64,000 nt of DNA from Rhodanobacter sp. C03 (GTDB lineage: Bacteria > Pseudomonadota > Gammaproteobacteria > Xanthomonadales > Rhodanobacteraceae): NCBI RefSeq assembly GCF_002001175.1, contig NZ_MUNT01000002.1, positions 1 to 64,000 of the forward strand. The letters are read 5' to 3'. The notes under the pieces are model-generated. The model saw only the letters and a list, made by a program, of their open reading frames with translations, was not told where the DNA came from and searched no databases. Below, in pieces: positions 44,213 to 53,321 of the stretch. The translations under genes were made by a program, and so were the position numbers. Numbering within the stretch: the first letter of the stretch is position 1; each line of letters begins with the position of its first letter.

Positions 44213-45562
44213 TCAAGGTTTCTTCGCGACGTCCGCATCCAGTTGCCCGATCGTTGCCGATGACGGCGGCTCGCTTGCCTGCAGCCGCGTGGCCACGGCG
44301 GCGGCTTCGCGCAGCACCCGCAACATGTTTCCACCGGCCAGCTTGCCAAGTTCCTCGTCGGTCCAGCCGCGTCGTGCCAGCTCCACGAGCAGGGCCGGAT
44401 ACTTGTCGACGCCTTCCAAGCCTTGCGGCGTGTCGGGAATGCCGTCGAAATCCGAACCGATCCCGACGCAGTCGATCCCTGCCACCTTGCGCACGTGCTC
44501 GATGTGATCAGCGACCATCGCCAGCGTGACGATAGGCTGGGGATGCTTGCGGTCCCACTCGGCCAGCGCCGCCTTCGCCCGCTCGGGCTGACCAATGTAG
44601 AGGCCGGCGTACGGTGGTGCGTTGTAGCGGGTCTGCTCGGCGGCACGATCCGCTTCCCAGCGCGCGCGCGCGGGCGACACATAGGACGGCGCAAACGTCA
44701 CCATGACAATGCCGTGGTTGTGCGCCACCATCTTCAGCACATCGTCCGGCACGTCACGCGGATGATCGTCCAGCGCGCGCGCGCCGGAGTGCGAAAACAT
44801 CACCGGCGCGACCGAGGCAGTCAGGGCAGCGCGCATCGTATCCGGCGACACGTGACTGAGATCGACCAGCATGCCGAGGCGGTTCATCTCATGCACCACC
44901 GCGCGCCCGAACGGCGTCAGCCCATGATGCTTCGGCGCATCCGTGGCCGAATCGGCCCAGTCGTTGTCCAGCGTATGGGTCAGCGTCATGTAGCGCGCGC
45001 CAACTGCATACATCTGGCGCAGCACCGGCAGCGAGTCGTCGATCTGATGACCACCCTCGATACCGATCAGCGATGCCACGCGGCCAGCCTTGAACGCCCG
45101 CATGATGTCGTCCGCCGAATACGCCATCTGCAGATCCTTCGGATAGCGCGCCACCATGGTGTGCACGATATCGATCTGCTCGAGCGTCATCTTCACCGCC
45201 GCCGGACCGGTGATCGTCGGCGGAGTCCACACCGACCAGAACTGCGCACCGAGATGACCCTTGCGCAGACGCGGGATATCCGTCATAAGCGGCGACGGCA
45301 TTTCACCGTCTACCGGCTTCAGCGGAAGATTCGCGGTACTGACGCCAAGGTCCACGCCAGCCGCATTGCCGAAACGCTCGCGGATTTCCCACGCCAGATC
45401 GTTGTGGCCGTCGATCAACGGCGTGGTGGCGAGCACGCGATCGACGCGTGCAACCAGCGCAGCATCGTCTGGTCGGGCTGCCATCGCCGGCGACGCGCAC
45501 AGCGTGGCCAAGATTGCGGCCAGACCGACCATGGCCTGGGTCGAGCGTTTGCTGCTTGTCAT
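44213..45562 (-). CDS. Membrane dipeptidase, peptidase family M19, exported
   Basis: A 449-residue zinc dipeptidase with a signal peptide (LATLCASPAMA). Zinc-binding motifs are HND in PLIDGHNDLAWEIRERFG, the bridging Glu in GIEGGHQIDDS, His in VDLSHVSPDTMR and HS(G/A)A in VMFSHSGARALDDHPRD; the end has GIGSDFDGIPDTPQGLEG. This is the complete renal-dipeptidase-type active site and should hydrolyse dipeptides, including D-residue ones. The start at 45562 is preceded by GGGGAGAAAG. It lies beside the DUF885 gene. Confidence 0.92.
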   Translation of the reverse strand: MTSSKRSTQAMVGLAAILATLCASPAMAARPDDAALVARVDRVLATTPLIDGHNDLAWEIRERFGNAAGVDLGVSTANLPLKPVDGEMPSPLMTDIPRLRKGHLGAQFWSVWTPPTITGPAAVKMTLEQIDIVHTMVARYPKDLQMAYSADDIMRAFKAGRVASLIGIEGGHQIDDSLPVLRQMYAVGARYMTLTHTLDNDWADSATDAPKHHGLTPFGRAVVHEMNRLGMLVDLSHVSPDTMRAALTASVAPVMFSHSGARALDDHPRDVPDDVLKMVAHNHGIVMVTFAPSYVSPARARWEADRAAEQTRYNAPPYAGLYIGQPERAKAALAEWDRKHPQPIVTLAMVADHIEHVRKVAGIDCVGIGSDFDGIPDTPQGLEGVDKYPALLVELARRGWTDEELGKLAGGNMLRVLREAAAVATRLQASEPPSSATIGQLDADVAKKP

Positions 45563-45696
45563 GCCTTTCTCCCCTTTGCTAAGTCTCAAGTCTTGAGTCA
45601 ACAGTGCCACATGCTTGATTCAAGATTGGAGCCCTTGCGAAAAGGGACACACAGCGGACATACTGACCGCATATATTCCCAATTAAAGGAAGCCCC

Positions 45697-46953
45697 ATGG
45701 AAGACGTCCGCCACCTACTGGCTAGCTTGCGGGGCCGCTACACGCAGAAGGAACTTGCTTCATTGCTCGGCGTCGACGCGCGCACTGTGCGTCGCTGGCA
45801 ACTCGGCGAAACCGAGCCGCCTCCGTATCTTGCCGATGCGATCCGCCAGCGCCTGTTGCCGCTGGAGCCGCCAACCAAGCGAGGCGAAGCCGAGTTCACC
45901 TTCATCGACCTGTTCGCCGGCATAGGCGGCATCCGTCTGGGTTTCGAGGCCTACGGCGGTCGTTGCGTATTCACCAGCGAATGGAACCCGTACGCGCAGA
46001 AAACCTATCAGGCGAATTTCCCTGACGCGATGCACGCGTTCGCCGGCGACATCACTCAAGTAGATGAAAACGACATCCCGGATCACGACGTGTTGCTGGC
46101 CGGCTTTCCATGCCAGCCCTTCAGCATCGCCGGCGTATCGAAGAAGAATTCGCTCGGTCGCAAGCATGGCTTCGCCGACGAGACTCAAGGCACGCTGTTC
46201 TTCGACGTGGCTCGCATTATCAAGGCCAAGCAACCCAAGGCCTTCCTACTCGAGAACGTCAAGAACCTTGTCAGTCATGACAAGGGCAATACCTTTCGCG
46301 TCATCAAGAAAGTGCTGGAAAAGGACCTCGGCTACACCCTTCATTGCAAGGTCATCGATGGTCAGCATTTCGTGCCGCAGCATCGCGAACGCATCCTGAT
46401 CGTGGGCTTTCGCGACCCCACCGACTTTGCGTGGGAAGACCTGCAATTGCCGAAGGACGGTCCGCGCCTCCGCAGCATCCTGCATCCGCAAGACGGCAGC
46501 GAACTGCCCGAATCGCACTTCACCATCGGCGCCAAGGCGAAGATCGATCCACGCTACACGCTCACCCCGAACCTCTGGACCTATCTGCAGAACTACGCCG
46601 CCAAGCATCGCGCCGCTGGCAACGGATTCGGCTTCGGCCGTGTCGATGGCGATAGCGTGACGCGCACCTTGTCCGCGCGTTACTACAAAGACGGCTCGGA
46701 AATTCTGGTGTCGCAAGGGCCCCGCAAGCGTCCGCGCCGGCTGACGCCGCGTGAGTGTGCGCGACTGATGGGGTTGCCGGATAGTTTCAAGATTCCGGTG
46801 AGTGATACGCAGGCTTACAAGCAGTTCGGAAACAGCGTTGTCATGCCGGTCATGCGCGAAGTGGCAAGAATCATGGTGCCGCGCGTCGTGGAATTGATCC
46901 GGCAAGAGGAAGAAGGTATCCATCAACAGCCGTTACTCACGGCCTACGCTTGA
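45697..46953 (+). CDS. dcm: EcoRII/Dcm-type cytosine-5 DNA methyltransferase with N-terminal HTH
   Basis: A 418-residue C5 methyltransferase. The first 60 residues form an XRE-like helix-turn-helix (YTQKELASLLGVDARTVRRWQLG), as in M.EcoRII, which also represses its own gene. Motif I is DLFAGIGGIRLGFE, the catalytic PCQ lies in AGFPCQPFSIAGVSKKNSLGR, motif VI is LLENVKNL, motif VIII is VPQHRERILIVGF, and the tail DSFKIPVSDTQAYKQFGNSVV includes motif X. Sequence close to M.EcoRII and the nearby EcoRII-like nuclease predict methylation of the inner C of CCWGG. AAAGGAAG precedes the ATG. First gene of a cluster with a 91-residue ORF, vsr and the nuclease. Confidence 0.94.
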   Translation: MEDVRHLLASLRGRYTQKELASLLGVDARTVRRWQLGETEPPPYLADAIRQRLLPLEPPTKRGEAEFTFIDLFAGIGGIRLGFEAYGGRCVFTSEWNPYAQKTYQANFPDAMHAFAGDITQVDENDIPDHDVLLAGFPCQPFSIAGVSKKNSLGRKHGFADETQGTLFFDVARIIKAKQPKAFLLENVKNLVSHDKGNTFRVIKKVLEKDLGYTLHCKVIDGQHFVPQHRERILIVGFRDPTDFAWEDLQLPKDGPRLRSILHPQDGSELPESHFTIGAKAKIDPRYTLTPNLWTYLQNYAAKHRAAGNGFGFGRVDGDSVTRTLSARYYKDGSEILVSQGPRKRPRRLTPRECARLMGLPDSFKIPVSDTQAYKQFGNSVVMPVMREVARIMVPRVVELIRQEEEGIHQQPLLTAYA

Positions 46954-46967
46954 ACAAGGAGAGTCCC

Positions 46968-47243
46968 GTGAACGCATCACGCATTCCTGATTTCGCCAAC
47001 AAGAGCCACAAAGGCATGTCGATCTGGTTCGCCGAAATGTCGCTGCGCGGACTGTTGTTCCATCCCGAAGATGCACCAAACGACATCTTCACGATCGCGA
47101 CGAACGAACGGACATTCACGCCTGCAGAGTGCGCCAAACTCGATGGAATCATGGCCGACATGTTCGCGCTGTTCGGCGACGACGTTTGCGAAGCCGCTTG
47201 CCCGATCTTCATGAAGTGCATGGGAATGCAACAGGCTGCCTGA
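46968..47243 (+). CDS. Small protein between dcm and vsr, unknown function
   Basis: A 91-residue protein with a GTG start and AAGGAG at 6 nt. The stop overlaps the vsr ATG (TGATG), so it is translated with vsr. It contains KSHKGMSIWFAEMSLRGLLFHPEDAPNDIF and three cysteines near the end (EAACPIFMKCMG). It does not resemble a controller protein helix-turn-helix in an obvious way. Its fixed place between dcm and vsr suggests a cluster-specific accessory role, perhaps in regulation; this is inference. Confidence 0.65.
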   Translation: MNASRIPDFANKSHKGMSIWFAEMSLRGLLFHPEDAPNDIFTIATNERTFTPAECAKLDGIMADMFALFGDDVCEAACPIFMKCMGMQQAA

Positions 47244-47671
47244 TGACGGATATCGTTGATCGTGCCACGCGAAGCCGGATGATGTCCGGTATTCGCGGGC
47301 GCGATACGAAACCGGAAATCATCGTCAGAAAGTACCTTCACGCGGCGGGTTTGCGCTTCCGCGTCGCCCCCAAAAATCTTCCTGGCAAACCGGACATCGT
47401 GCTGTCGAAGTACCGCACGGTCGTGCTCGTGCATGGATGCTTCTGGCATCGGCACAAAGACTGCCGCTACGCTGCAATTCCAGCAACCAGAGCTGGCTTC
47501 TGGCAAAAGAAGTTTGAAGCGAATGTCGAACGTGACGAACGAACGAACGAGCAACTCGCAGACCTCGGCTGGCGCGTAATCGTCATTTGGGAGTGCGAAT
47601 TGACTACGGGGAAGCTGCAATCATTGGTTACTGACATTCGTTTCAACATCCAACACCCTAGCGGGACCTGA
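47243..47671 (+). CDS. vsr: Very short patch repair endonuclease Vsr
   Basis: A 142-residue nuclease that nicks 5' to T in T:G mismatches arising by deamination of 5-methylcytosine in CCWGG, protecting a Dcm genome from C-to-T mutation. Conserved parts are RSRMMSGIRGRDTKPEIIVRK, GKPDIVLSKYRTVVLVHGCFWHRHKDCRYAAIP with the catalytic Asp and zinc ligands Cys and His, and the strand WRVIVIWECEL with the acid. The start is fixed by the TGATG overlap with the upstream stop. Vsr with a dcm gene is normal. Confidence 0.94.
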   Translation: MTDIVDRATRSRMMSGIRGRDTKPEIIVRKYLHAAGLRFRVAPKNLPGKPDIVLSKYRTVVLVHGCFWHRHKDCRYAAIPATRAGFWQKKFEANVERDERTNEQLADLGWRVIVIWECELTTGKLQSLVTDIRFNIQHPSGT

Positions 47672-47709
47672 CCCAATCGCCCTAAAGAAAGGGCTGGAGA
47701 TAAGCACGC

Positions 47710-49014
47710 ATGCGGCAGCAATCATGGGCGGATATACAGAAGTGGGTTGGGAAGAGCTCCACCGTCTTCATCAAGAAGTTGGCGCGCAACGACTGCGCTT
47801 GGGCCGATGGTGCCGAAAATGGCCACCAGAACGGGGTCTATATTCCCCGTGAAATCAGAGAGTCTGATTTCTTTCCATCGCTTCTGAATACCAACAGCGA
47901 CAAGCCGCACATATTTGATGCCCGGTTCTGGACAGTCTGGCCCGCGACCGGCGAGACACAACACTCAACCCTCAAGCACTACTCAAACAAGGGCACCGAG
48001 ATGCATTTCACCCGCGTTCCGCGCGGTGAATTCACTGATCTGACGCCAGCTTCGTGGCTGATTGGCGGATATCTTGAACATGACGTGGGCGAGGCAAGCC
48101 ACTGGTTCATGGTCATTGACTCTGCATCAGAGGAAGCGGAACTCCTTGAGTCCATGTTTGCATTGGACTCGGACTTTCACTTCGCGCTATTCGACCCTAC
48201 CAACCTCCCGGGCGCGAAGCAGGACGACACCGAGCAGTTGATTGAGGATCTGGCAAAAGCACTACGTGAGGGCAGTCTGGATCAGTTCATCATGGACGCA
48301 TCGCGAATGCCTGCATCCGAAGACTTCGCTCTACAAGCTCAAGCTGCCTGGCTTGAGGAAAACAATCTTGACAAGATGGACCCTTGGAATATCCCAAACC
48401 CGGGAGACGCTGTCATGCGCATCAGCCGGGACATCGAATACGCATTGTACAAACGGTCTGAGGTGAGATTCCGAGCCGCCCAGGTACTCAGAACAGTGTC
48501 CATGGATGCCAATCTCGTGTCTGCCATCGTCCGCGGCTTCCCCGAACTGGACGCCACATTCCTCAGCGCCGCCCAGACCAGGAAAAGTCGGGCTGGTCGC
48601 TCTTTCGAGCATCATGTGGGACGCGTTTTCAGAGACGGTCGAATCCGCCACGAAGAACAGGTCATCCTTGGAAGCCGAAGACCCGACTTCGTTCTCCCAG
48701 ACGTGTCTACCCTCAGGTCGAAGTCCCGGGGTTTCAATGACGCCGCGATCGTTTCGTTGAAGACAACTCTGCGTGAGCGTTGGAAACAGCTCTCCCTTGA
48801 ACGATTCAACGGAGATGTCTTTCTTACCACAGTAGATGACCGCGTGACCGCAGATGCAATCTCGGACATGGCTGACAACGGGATCTGCCTTGTAGTGCCC
48901 GAGTCGTTGAAAAAGTCGAAGGAAACTTGCTACGCAACCAAAGCCAACGTCATAACTTTTCGCGTCTTTTTCGATGAAGAGATCTCAAGAAAAAGGCCGT
49001 TCCTTCGGCTCTGA
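47710..49014 (+). CDS. EcoRII-type type IIE restriction endonuclease
   Basis: A 434-residue homologue of R.EcoRII, which cuts before CCWGG and needs a second site as allosteric effector. The N-terminal effector-binding domain is recognisable (STVFIKKLARNDCAWADGA with NGHQNGVYIPREIRESDFFP). The C-terminal catalytic domain matches the EcoRII-C family: AGRSFEHHVGRVFRDGRIRHEEQ, then GSRRPDFVLPDV, VSLKTTLRERWKQ and FLTTVDDRV, followed by LVVPESLKK. Catalytic acids and the lysine in PDF and KTT are intact, so it is probably active. It lies 38 nt after vsr and ends 17 nt from the convergent operon. It completes an EcoRII-like R-M set together with dcm. Confidence 0.88.
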   Translation: MRQQSWADIQKWVGKSSTVFIKKLARNDCAWADGAENGHQNGVYIPREIRESDFFPSLLNTNSDKPHIFDARFWTVWPATGETQHSTLKHYSNKGTEMHFTRVPRGEFTDLTPASWLIGGYLEHDVGEASHWFMVIDSASEEAELLESMFALDSDFHFALFDPTNLPGAKQDDTEQLIEDLAKALREGSLDQFIMDASRMPASEDFALQAQAAWLEENNLDKMDPWNIPNPGDAVMRISRDIEYALYKRSEVRFRAAQVLRTVSMDANLVSAIVRGFPELDATFLSAAQTRKSRAGRSFEHHVGRVFRDGRIRHEEQVILGSRRPDFVLPDVSTLRSKSRGFNDAAIVSLKTTLRERWKQLSLERFNGDVFLTTVDDRVTADAISDMADNGICLVVPESLKKSKETCYATKANVITFRVFFDEEISRKRPFLRL

Positions 49015-49031
49015 ACGTTGCATGCCCCTAC

Positions 49032-49754
49032 CTAGGCAGACGGCAACCACTTGGAGAATTCTCGGGGGAGAAGCCCCAGAAATTCATCGACGGGACAATC
49101 GTTGAGGTCATACGTGAGCTGAAGTTGACGGACGACTGCCGTGAGCCTGCGGGGAGTTCCTCCCAGCTTGCCGCTGGTACCACGCTTTGGCTTTTGCGCA
49201 TCAACATCGAAGTACATCCGGTAGGCCGCCGCGATGATGTTCTCACTACCAAAAAGGTCGGGATACGCTCCGAGCTGCTCCCCCACCTCTGTACGAGTGC
49301 CGCCCGCGGCAGCTATAAGCAGAACCTTGGCCACTTCTCCGTGTTTGTAGACGGCGAGCCAAGGTGTCCTCACCAAGTGCCGGTAGTAGCGCTGGAAGCT
49401 GAATCGCTTATCGAGAACATAGACCGCTTCCTCGAGAATTTTCCGCGCCCCGGATGTATTGGATTTGGCTATCACATCGAAGAAGAAGAGCGCGAACCAA
49501 GACCATAAAGCGTGGTTGCGGGATATCTCTCTGGGCTCGCAGTCTGCAAACACCGTATTGAGGTACACACCGAAGTCGTAGGCGTTCTCGAACTGCTGCA
49601 GCTCCACCTCTAGCGAAGGTGTAAATGGCTCGGAGAACTTTCCATCTTCAAGGATTTCCCTGGGTGGCTCCAGTTTAGGAGCTGTCTTTACTGCAGCGAT
49701 GTATTCCTTGAACCGTTGCAACCCTGCATCATTGAGAATCCGTACCGTAGTCAT
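49032..49754 (-). CDS. Hypothetical protein of the GHKL ATPase operon (third gene)
   Basis: A 240-residue soluble protein of no recognised family. It starts MTTVRILNDAGLQRFKEYI and has mainly helical character (ALWSWFALFFFDVIAKS and RYYRHLVRTPWLAVYKHG). It ends LTYDLNDCPVDEFLGLLPREFSKWL. No nuclease motif is convincing by eye, although RYYRHL and the acidic segments could be examined. Its ATG is formed by the last base of an ATGA overlap with the preceding gene, so it belongs to the same translational unit. It converges with the EcoRII-like nuclease gene. Confidence 0.65.
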   Translation of the reverse strand: MTTVRILNDAGLQRFKEYIAAVKTAPKLEPPREILEDGKFSEPFTPSLEVELQQFENAYDFGVYLNTVFADCEPREISRNHALWSWFALFFFDVIAKSNTSGARKILEEAVYVLDKRFSFQRYYRHLVRTPWLAVYKHGEVAKVLLIAAAGGTRTEVGEQLGAYPDLFGSENIIAAAYRMYFDVDAQKPKRGTSGKLGGTPRRLTAVVRQLQLTYDLNDCPVDEFLGLLPREFSKWLPSA

Positions 49755-50509
49755 GCTTCCTCCCCCGACAACTCCGCCATGGCCGTCGCAAACTTGTGTT
49801 TGGTAGCGAAATTCTTCGCCATGTCATCCGCAAGCTCATCGACGTCAGTCACTTCATCCGCAGATACAGCTCGACCAAGTTGCTCCTCCAGCCATAACTT
49901 CCAGTCAGTAAACCATTCAGCATCTTCAGGGACACCAGAGTCTTCATCCCAGATCCGCCGAGCTATCTGGCGGACAACTTCTGGGTAAATCATTCCCATC
50001 AGGACGGAGTCGGATTTGAGTCGTTCCATGATGCCAGGAACGCGACTGTTGACCGCCAATTCGGGACCGGCGTCTGGATCAAAGACCAACCGCCAGACCT
50101 CTTCACCCAAGTCGCAACTGCGCAATGGGAGCAGAGATTTTCTATGCTTGCCATCGTTCTCGCCCTCAGGCCTGATGCCGTTGGCGGAAGCAAGGAGACG
50201 ACCGACGTGCTGGGTCTCGTCGACCACCCTAACCCTGAACAGAACGGGTGCACCCTCATCAATGTCGGTGAGTGAACAGTCATCCGGTGGCGTCACCGCA
50301 GACGCGGTTCCGAAGTCAAAGCGCATGGACGAAGCACCGATGTAAGCCTCCACGTAAACTCGCGCCTGCGGATCGAGTTTCAAGTCAACCGGAATCTTCA
50401 CCTCTGCCGTGAAAGACTGTGGATGCCCACCTTTTGCCTCTTGCACGTGAATACGCACATCCGTGCGCAGCAGCTTCTTCCGCCCTGTGTAGTTGAACCG
50501 GCGGCTCAT
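49751..50509 (-). CDS. Hypothetical protein of the GHKL ATPase operon (second gene)
   Basis: A 252-residue protein of no recognised family. The N-terminus is basic (MSRRFNYTGRKKLLRTDVRIHV) and beta-rich, with VKIPVDLKLDPQARVYVEAYIG and RVRVVDETQHVGRLLASANGI. The second half is helical and acidic (EWFTDWKLWLEEQLGRAVSADEVTDVDELADD). It overlaps the ATPase gene upstream and the third gene downstream by 4 nt each. No transmembrane or signal sequence. A structural or DNA-binding adaptor for the ATPase is possible but unsupported by motifs. Confidence 0.65.
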   Translation of the reverse strand: MSRRFNYTGRKKLLRTDVRIHVQEAKGGHPQSFTAEVKIPVDLKLDPQARVYVEAYIGASSMRFDFGTASAVTPPDDCSLTDIDEGAPVLFRVRVVDETQHVGRLLASANGIRPEGENDGKHRKSLLPLRSCDLGEEVWRLVFDPDAGPELAVNSRVPGIMERLKSDSVLMGMIYPEVVRQIARRIWDEDSGVPEDAEWFTDWKLWLEEQLGRAVSADEVTDVDELADDMAKNFATKHKFATAMAELSGEEA

Positions 50510-52332
50510 GACGTTTTCTCCGCATCGATAATGAGGTCACGGTTGGCGTCGAAGCCCGTCACGTTGACCACAAAGCGAGTCTTCCTGACCTCAACCAGCA
50601 GGGTGTTTGCGGAAGCCGCACTCACTTCCGCTCCAAGAGATTCAATCTCGACGCCTTTCTTCGCGAAGTCGAAGTCAGCTGCGGTGTGCTTCTTGAATGG
50701 GTTACCACGCAAAACGTCATAGGCAGCACGGACACGAATCGTGATAGGGAGGTCATCTTCAGAAATCTTCCCATCCTGCAACTTGAACCCGCCAGGGAGA
50801 TCGCTCAACCGATAGCTTCGAGGCCTGGGCTCAATAGGTGGCACTTTCGGTGGACGAGCCTCGGTACCCTTGGGTGCCGCCTGTTTGGAGCCATCCTCTG
50901 TGGGCAAAGAAAAAACGCTTACCAGTGCATCCTTGTCTAGCGTCTCCACCGCACTGACCAACACGTTGTGAAGCTTTTTCAAGAGCTGGCGAATGTCCTT
51001 CAGACGATCCCCGGCACTACGCCATTTACCAGTTACTTTTTCTGCGGACGCAGACCACCCTGTATGTGCGGGATTCTCGGCATCCCCCAAAAACTCGGAT
51101 ACAGCCCTGTCATCGGCGATCAACGCACCGAAAACCTTGCGCGCCCGAAAATACTTGTGCTCCGCGTTCAGCACGATAGCGTGCCTGACATACAGCGGCT
51201 GGTGATCAGACGGCGCGCGCTTGAGAAACGCATCGATGAAGGAAGGGAACTCCTCACCGTTTTTGCGCTTCATGAGAACTGGCGCTCTGACCATCACCAT
51301 GGCGCCTTCATTGAATTGCCGGCGTAATGATTCGAGCCTATCCACGAGAACAGCCTCCATATCCTTCCTGTGCCAATCTGCGGGCAGAACAAGCGAAGGC
51401 CGAAAACCCGGATCCCGAGTGGATTTCATTTCCTGAATGAATGCAGCGAGATGACCGCCGGAGAAGTGTTCGGCATCGAGCTTCTCGGCAAGTTCCGCAA
51501 ATGAAGATTCGTTGATGAGGACGTCACCAACCTGAACCTCAAGCCGGCCAAAGAGAATCGGAAAGAAGTAGTTCCGCAAAACACCTTGGCATATTCGGTC
51601 GAGCGTGATGTTGTCCCGCAAAGCTGGAACCACGATCGAAAGGCCAGGCTCATCCGTCCTCTTCAGGGCGAAGAGCTCCTTGAACGCAAGGATCGTCTGG
51701 GGAGTGCGTTCCGGCAACTGGAACTCTTCATCTCCCCTCACCGCATAAAACGCATGTGAGTCGAGCCTTGTCCCATCGGGCAGCGTGTGATGGGTGAGGA
51801 CTGCCTGCCCCATCAATAGCGGCTCACCATCATCGCTTCGAACGGTCAGCCCGAGAAACACGCGGGCTCGAGATGAACTCGAAAAAACCAACTTCCCCAA
51901 GCCCCACCGGCCTAGCGCCTGACCACCCTTGTGCGAGCGCCCCATTCTTCGCCAAAAGTCACAAAAGGGTGCTTGATCCCAACCGTCCCAGCACCCTGTC
52001 AATCCGGTTGTACCAAAGTCTTCCACGGTGAGAACCGACATCTCCTCAGATGTGTCGAGCATCGATAGACCGGTTGCGGAAAGATGAGGGTTGAGCTGCT
52101 CCACCTTGAGAAAGTTTAAGACATCGCTCAGCCCACTCCCGCTGAACTGCATGACGCGGAAGCAGACCCGAACCCTTTCGCACTGGTTCCTGTCATTCGC
52201 GTCGAGCGAGTTCTGAATGGATTCACGCACCAAGGCATCGACCAATTCGACATCATCGTTATCGAACTGATCCCGCTGCGTCGGCGGGCGCTCCATCTCA
52301 TTGGCTGGCAACTGACGAAAAAGTAATTCCAT
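50506..52332 (-). CDS. GHKL (Hsp90/MutL/MORC-type) ATPase, first gene of a putative defence operon
   Basis: A 608-residue ATPase. The GHKL fold is shown by the N box ALVRESIQNSLDANDRN, the G1 box TVEDFGTTGLTG and the G2 box RWGLGKLVFSSSS. After the ATPase domain comes an S5-like region (RLEVQVGDVLINESSF) and a long helical part with LKDIRQLLKKLHNVLVSAVETLDKD. A proline-rich linker (RPPKVPPIEPRPRSYRLSDL) and a C-terminal beta domain complete it. It resembles the MutL/MORC-like ATPases known from defence loci near cytosine methylases. The start at 52332 has GGGGGA upstream, and the 23-codon extension is unconserved-looking. It overlaps the second gene as ATGA. Confidence 0.78.
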   Translation of the reverse strand: MELLFRQLPANEMERPPTQRDQFDNDDVELVDALVRESIQNSLDANDRNQCERVRVCFRVMQFSGSGLSDVLNFLKVEQLNPHLSATGLSMLDTSEEMSVLTVEDFGTTGLTGCWDGWDQAPFCDFWRRMGRSHKGGQALGRWGLGKLVFSSSSRARVFLGLTVRSDDGEPLLMGQAVLTHHTLPDGTRLDSHAFYAVRGDEEFQLPERTPQTILAFKELFALKRTDEPGLSIVVPALRDNITLDRICQGVLRNYFFPILFGRLEVQVGDVLINESSFAELAEKLDAEHFSGGHLAAFIQEMKSTRDPGFRPSLVLPADWHRKDMEAVLVDRLESLRRQFNEGAMVMVRAPVLMKRKNGEEFPSFIDAFLKRAPSDHQPLYVRHAIVLNAEHKYFRARKVFGALIADDRAVSEFLGDAENPAHTGWSASAEKVTGKWRSAGDRLKDIRQLLKKLHNVLVSAVETLDKDALVSVFSLPTEDGSKQAAPKGTEARPPKVPPIEPRPRSYRLSDLPGGFKLQDGKISEDDLPITIRVRAAYDVLRGNPFKKHTAADFDFAKKGVEIESLGAEVSAASANTLLVEVRKTRFVVNVTGFDANRDLIIDAEKTS

Positions 52333-52514
52333 TTTGGCAGTCCCCCTGACCGCAATTCCGATCCTGAATCGTGCACGACACCTTGCCATGAGGCAACACA
52401 TCTAAGACATGGCCCGATACAGATAGGGGTTGCCACGATTTGATTTGACTGACTCCGTAGGGTGGTCAATCTGCAAGCGGACACCCGACGTGCGGGCCAG
52501 GATGGGCCGCCGCT

Positions 52515-53321
52515 CTACGTTCCGGCGAACAAAGCCTGGATTCGGCCGTAAGGCATAGCACCCGTGGCCAGCGACTCGGAACGCCCACTATCGAGAAAAT
52601 TCCGCGCCAATGTTTCCGCCTTGCCCCAGAGCATCTGCGAAATACCGGAGCCTGCGCTGAAGCGCCGCACGCCGAGCTGACCCAGCTCGTCGACCGGCAT
52701 CAGGCCCGGCCATGCCATCACGTTGAGCGGCAGGCCTGCCCCCGCCACGATGGCCTGGATTTCCGCCGGTTCGTGCAGGCCGGGAACGAACAAGCCGTCG
52801 GCACCGGCCGCGCGATAGATCGCGCCGCGTGACAGCACTTCATCGACCCGCCGCGAGGCATCGACCAGGTTGGCCAAGTACACGTCGGTGCGTGCATTCA
52901 CGAAGATGTCCGAACCCGCCTTTGCGGCGGTGTTCTTGATCGCTTCGATTTTCGCGGCGAGTACGGCTGGCGCGCCAGCGCCGTCCTCGATATTGATGCC
53001 GGCGATGCCGACATCGAGCAGTCGCCGGATCGTCTCGCCTACCGTCGCGGCATCATCGGCGTAGCCGTTTTCCATGTCGACCGACAACGGCACGGTGAGG
53101 ACGCGCGCGATGCCGGCCGCGGCATGGATCGCGGCGTCCACCGGCAGCTTTCCCCCATCCGCGTAGCCAAGCGCCCAGGCCAAACCTGCGCTGGTGGTGG
53201 CGATGGCCGCGGCGCCCAGGCTTTCGAACAACCTGGCACTGCCGGCGTCCCAGGCATTGGGTAACCGCAGCGGCTGCGGGCCACCATGCAACTGACGGAA
53301 GATGGCTGCGTTCGCTGACAT
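52515..53321 (-). CDS. Isocitrate lyase/PEP mutase superfamily protein
   Basis: A 268-residue barrel protein of the PEP mutase/isocitrate lyase superfamily. The substrate and magnesium-binding segments are visible: LPNAWDAGSARLFESLGAAAIATTSAGLAW, SVDMENGYADDAATVGETI and GINIEDGAGAPAVLAAKIEAIK, then FVNARTDVYL. The cysteine loop of true isocitrate lyase (KKCGH) is absent, so an oxaloacetate decarboxylase or 2,3-dimethylmalate lyase-like activity is more likely; the substrate is uncertain. GGAGG lies 7 nt before the ATG at 53321. It stands alone between the defence operon and a repeat-rich gap. Confidence 0.82.
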   Translation of the reverse strand: MSANAAIFRQLHGGPQPLRLPNAWDAGSARLFESLGAAAIATTSAGLAWALGYADGGKLPVDAAIHAAAGIARVLTVPLSVDMENGYADDAATVGETIRRLLDVGIAGINIEDGAGAPAVLAAKIEAIKNTAAKAGSDIFVNARTDVYLANLVDASRRVDEVLSRGAIYRAAGADGLFVPGLHEPAEIQAIVAGAGLPLNVMAWPGLMPVDELGQLGVRRFSAGSGISQMLWGKAETLARNFLDSGRSESLATGAMPYGRIQALFAGT

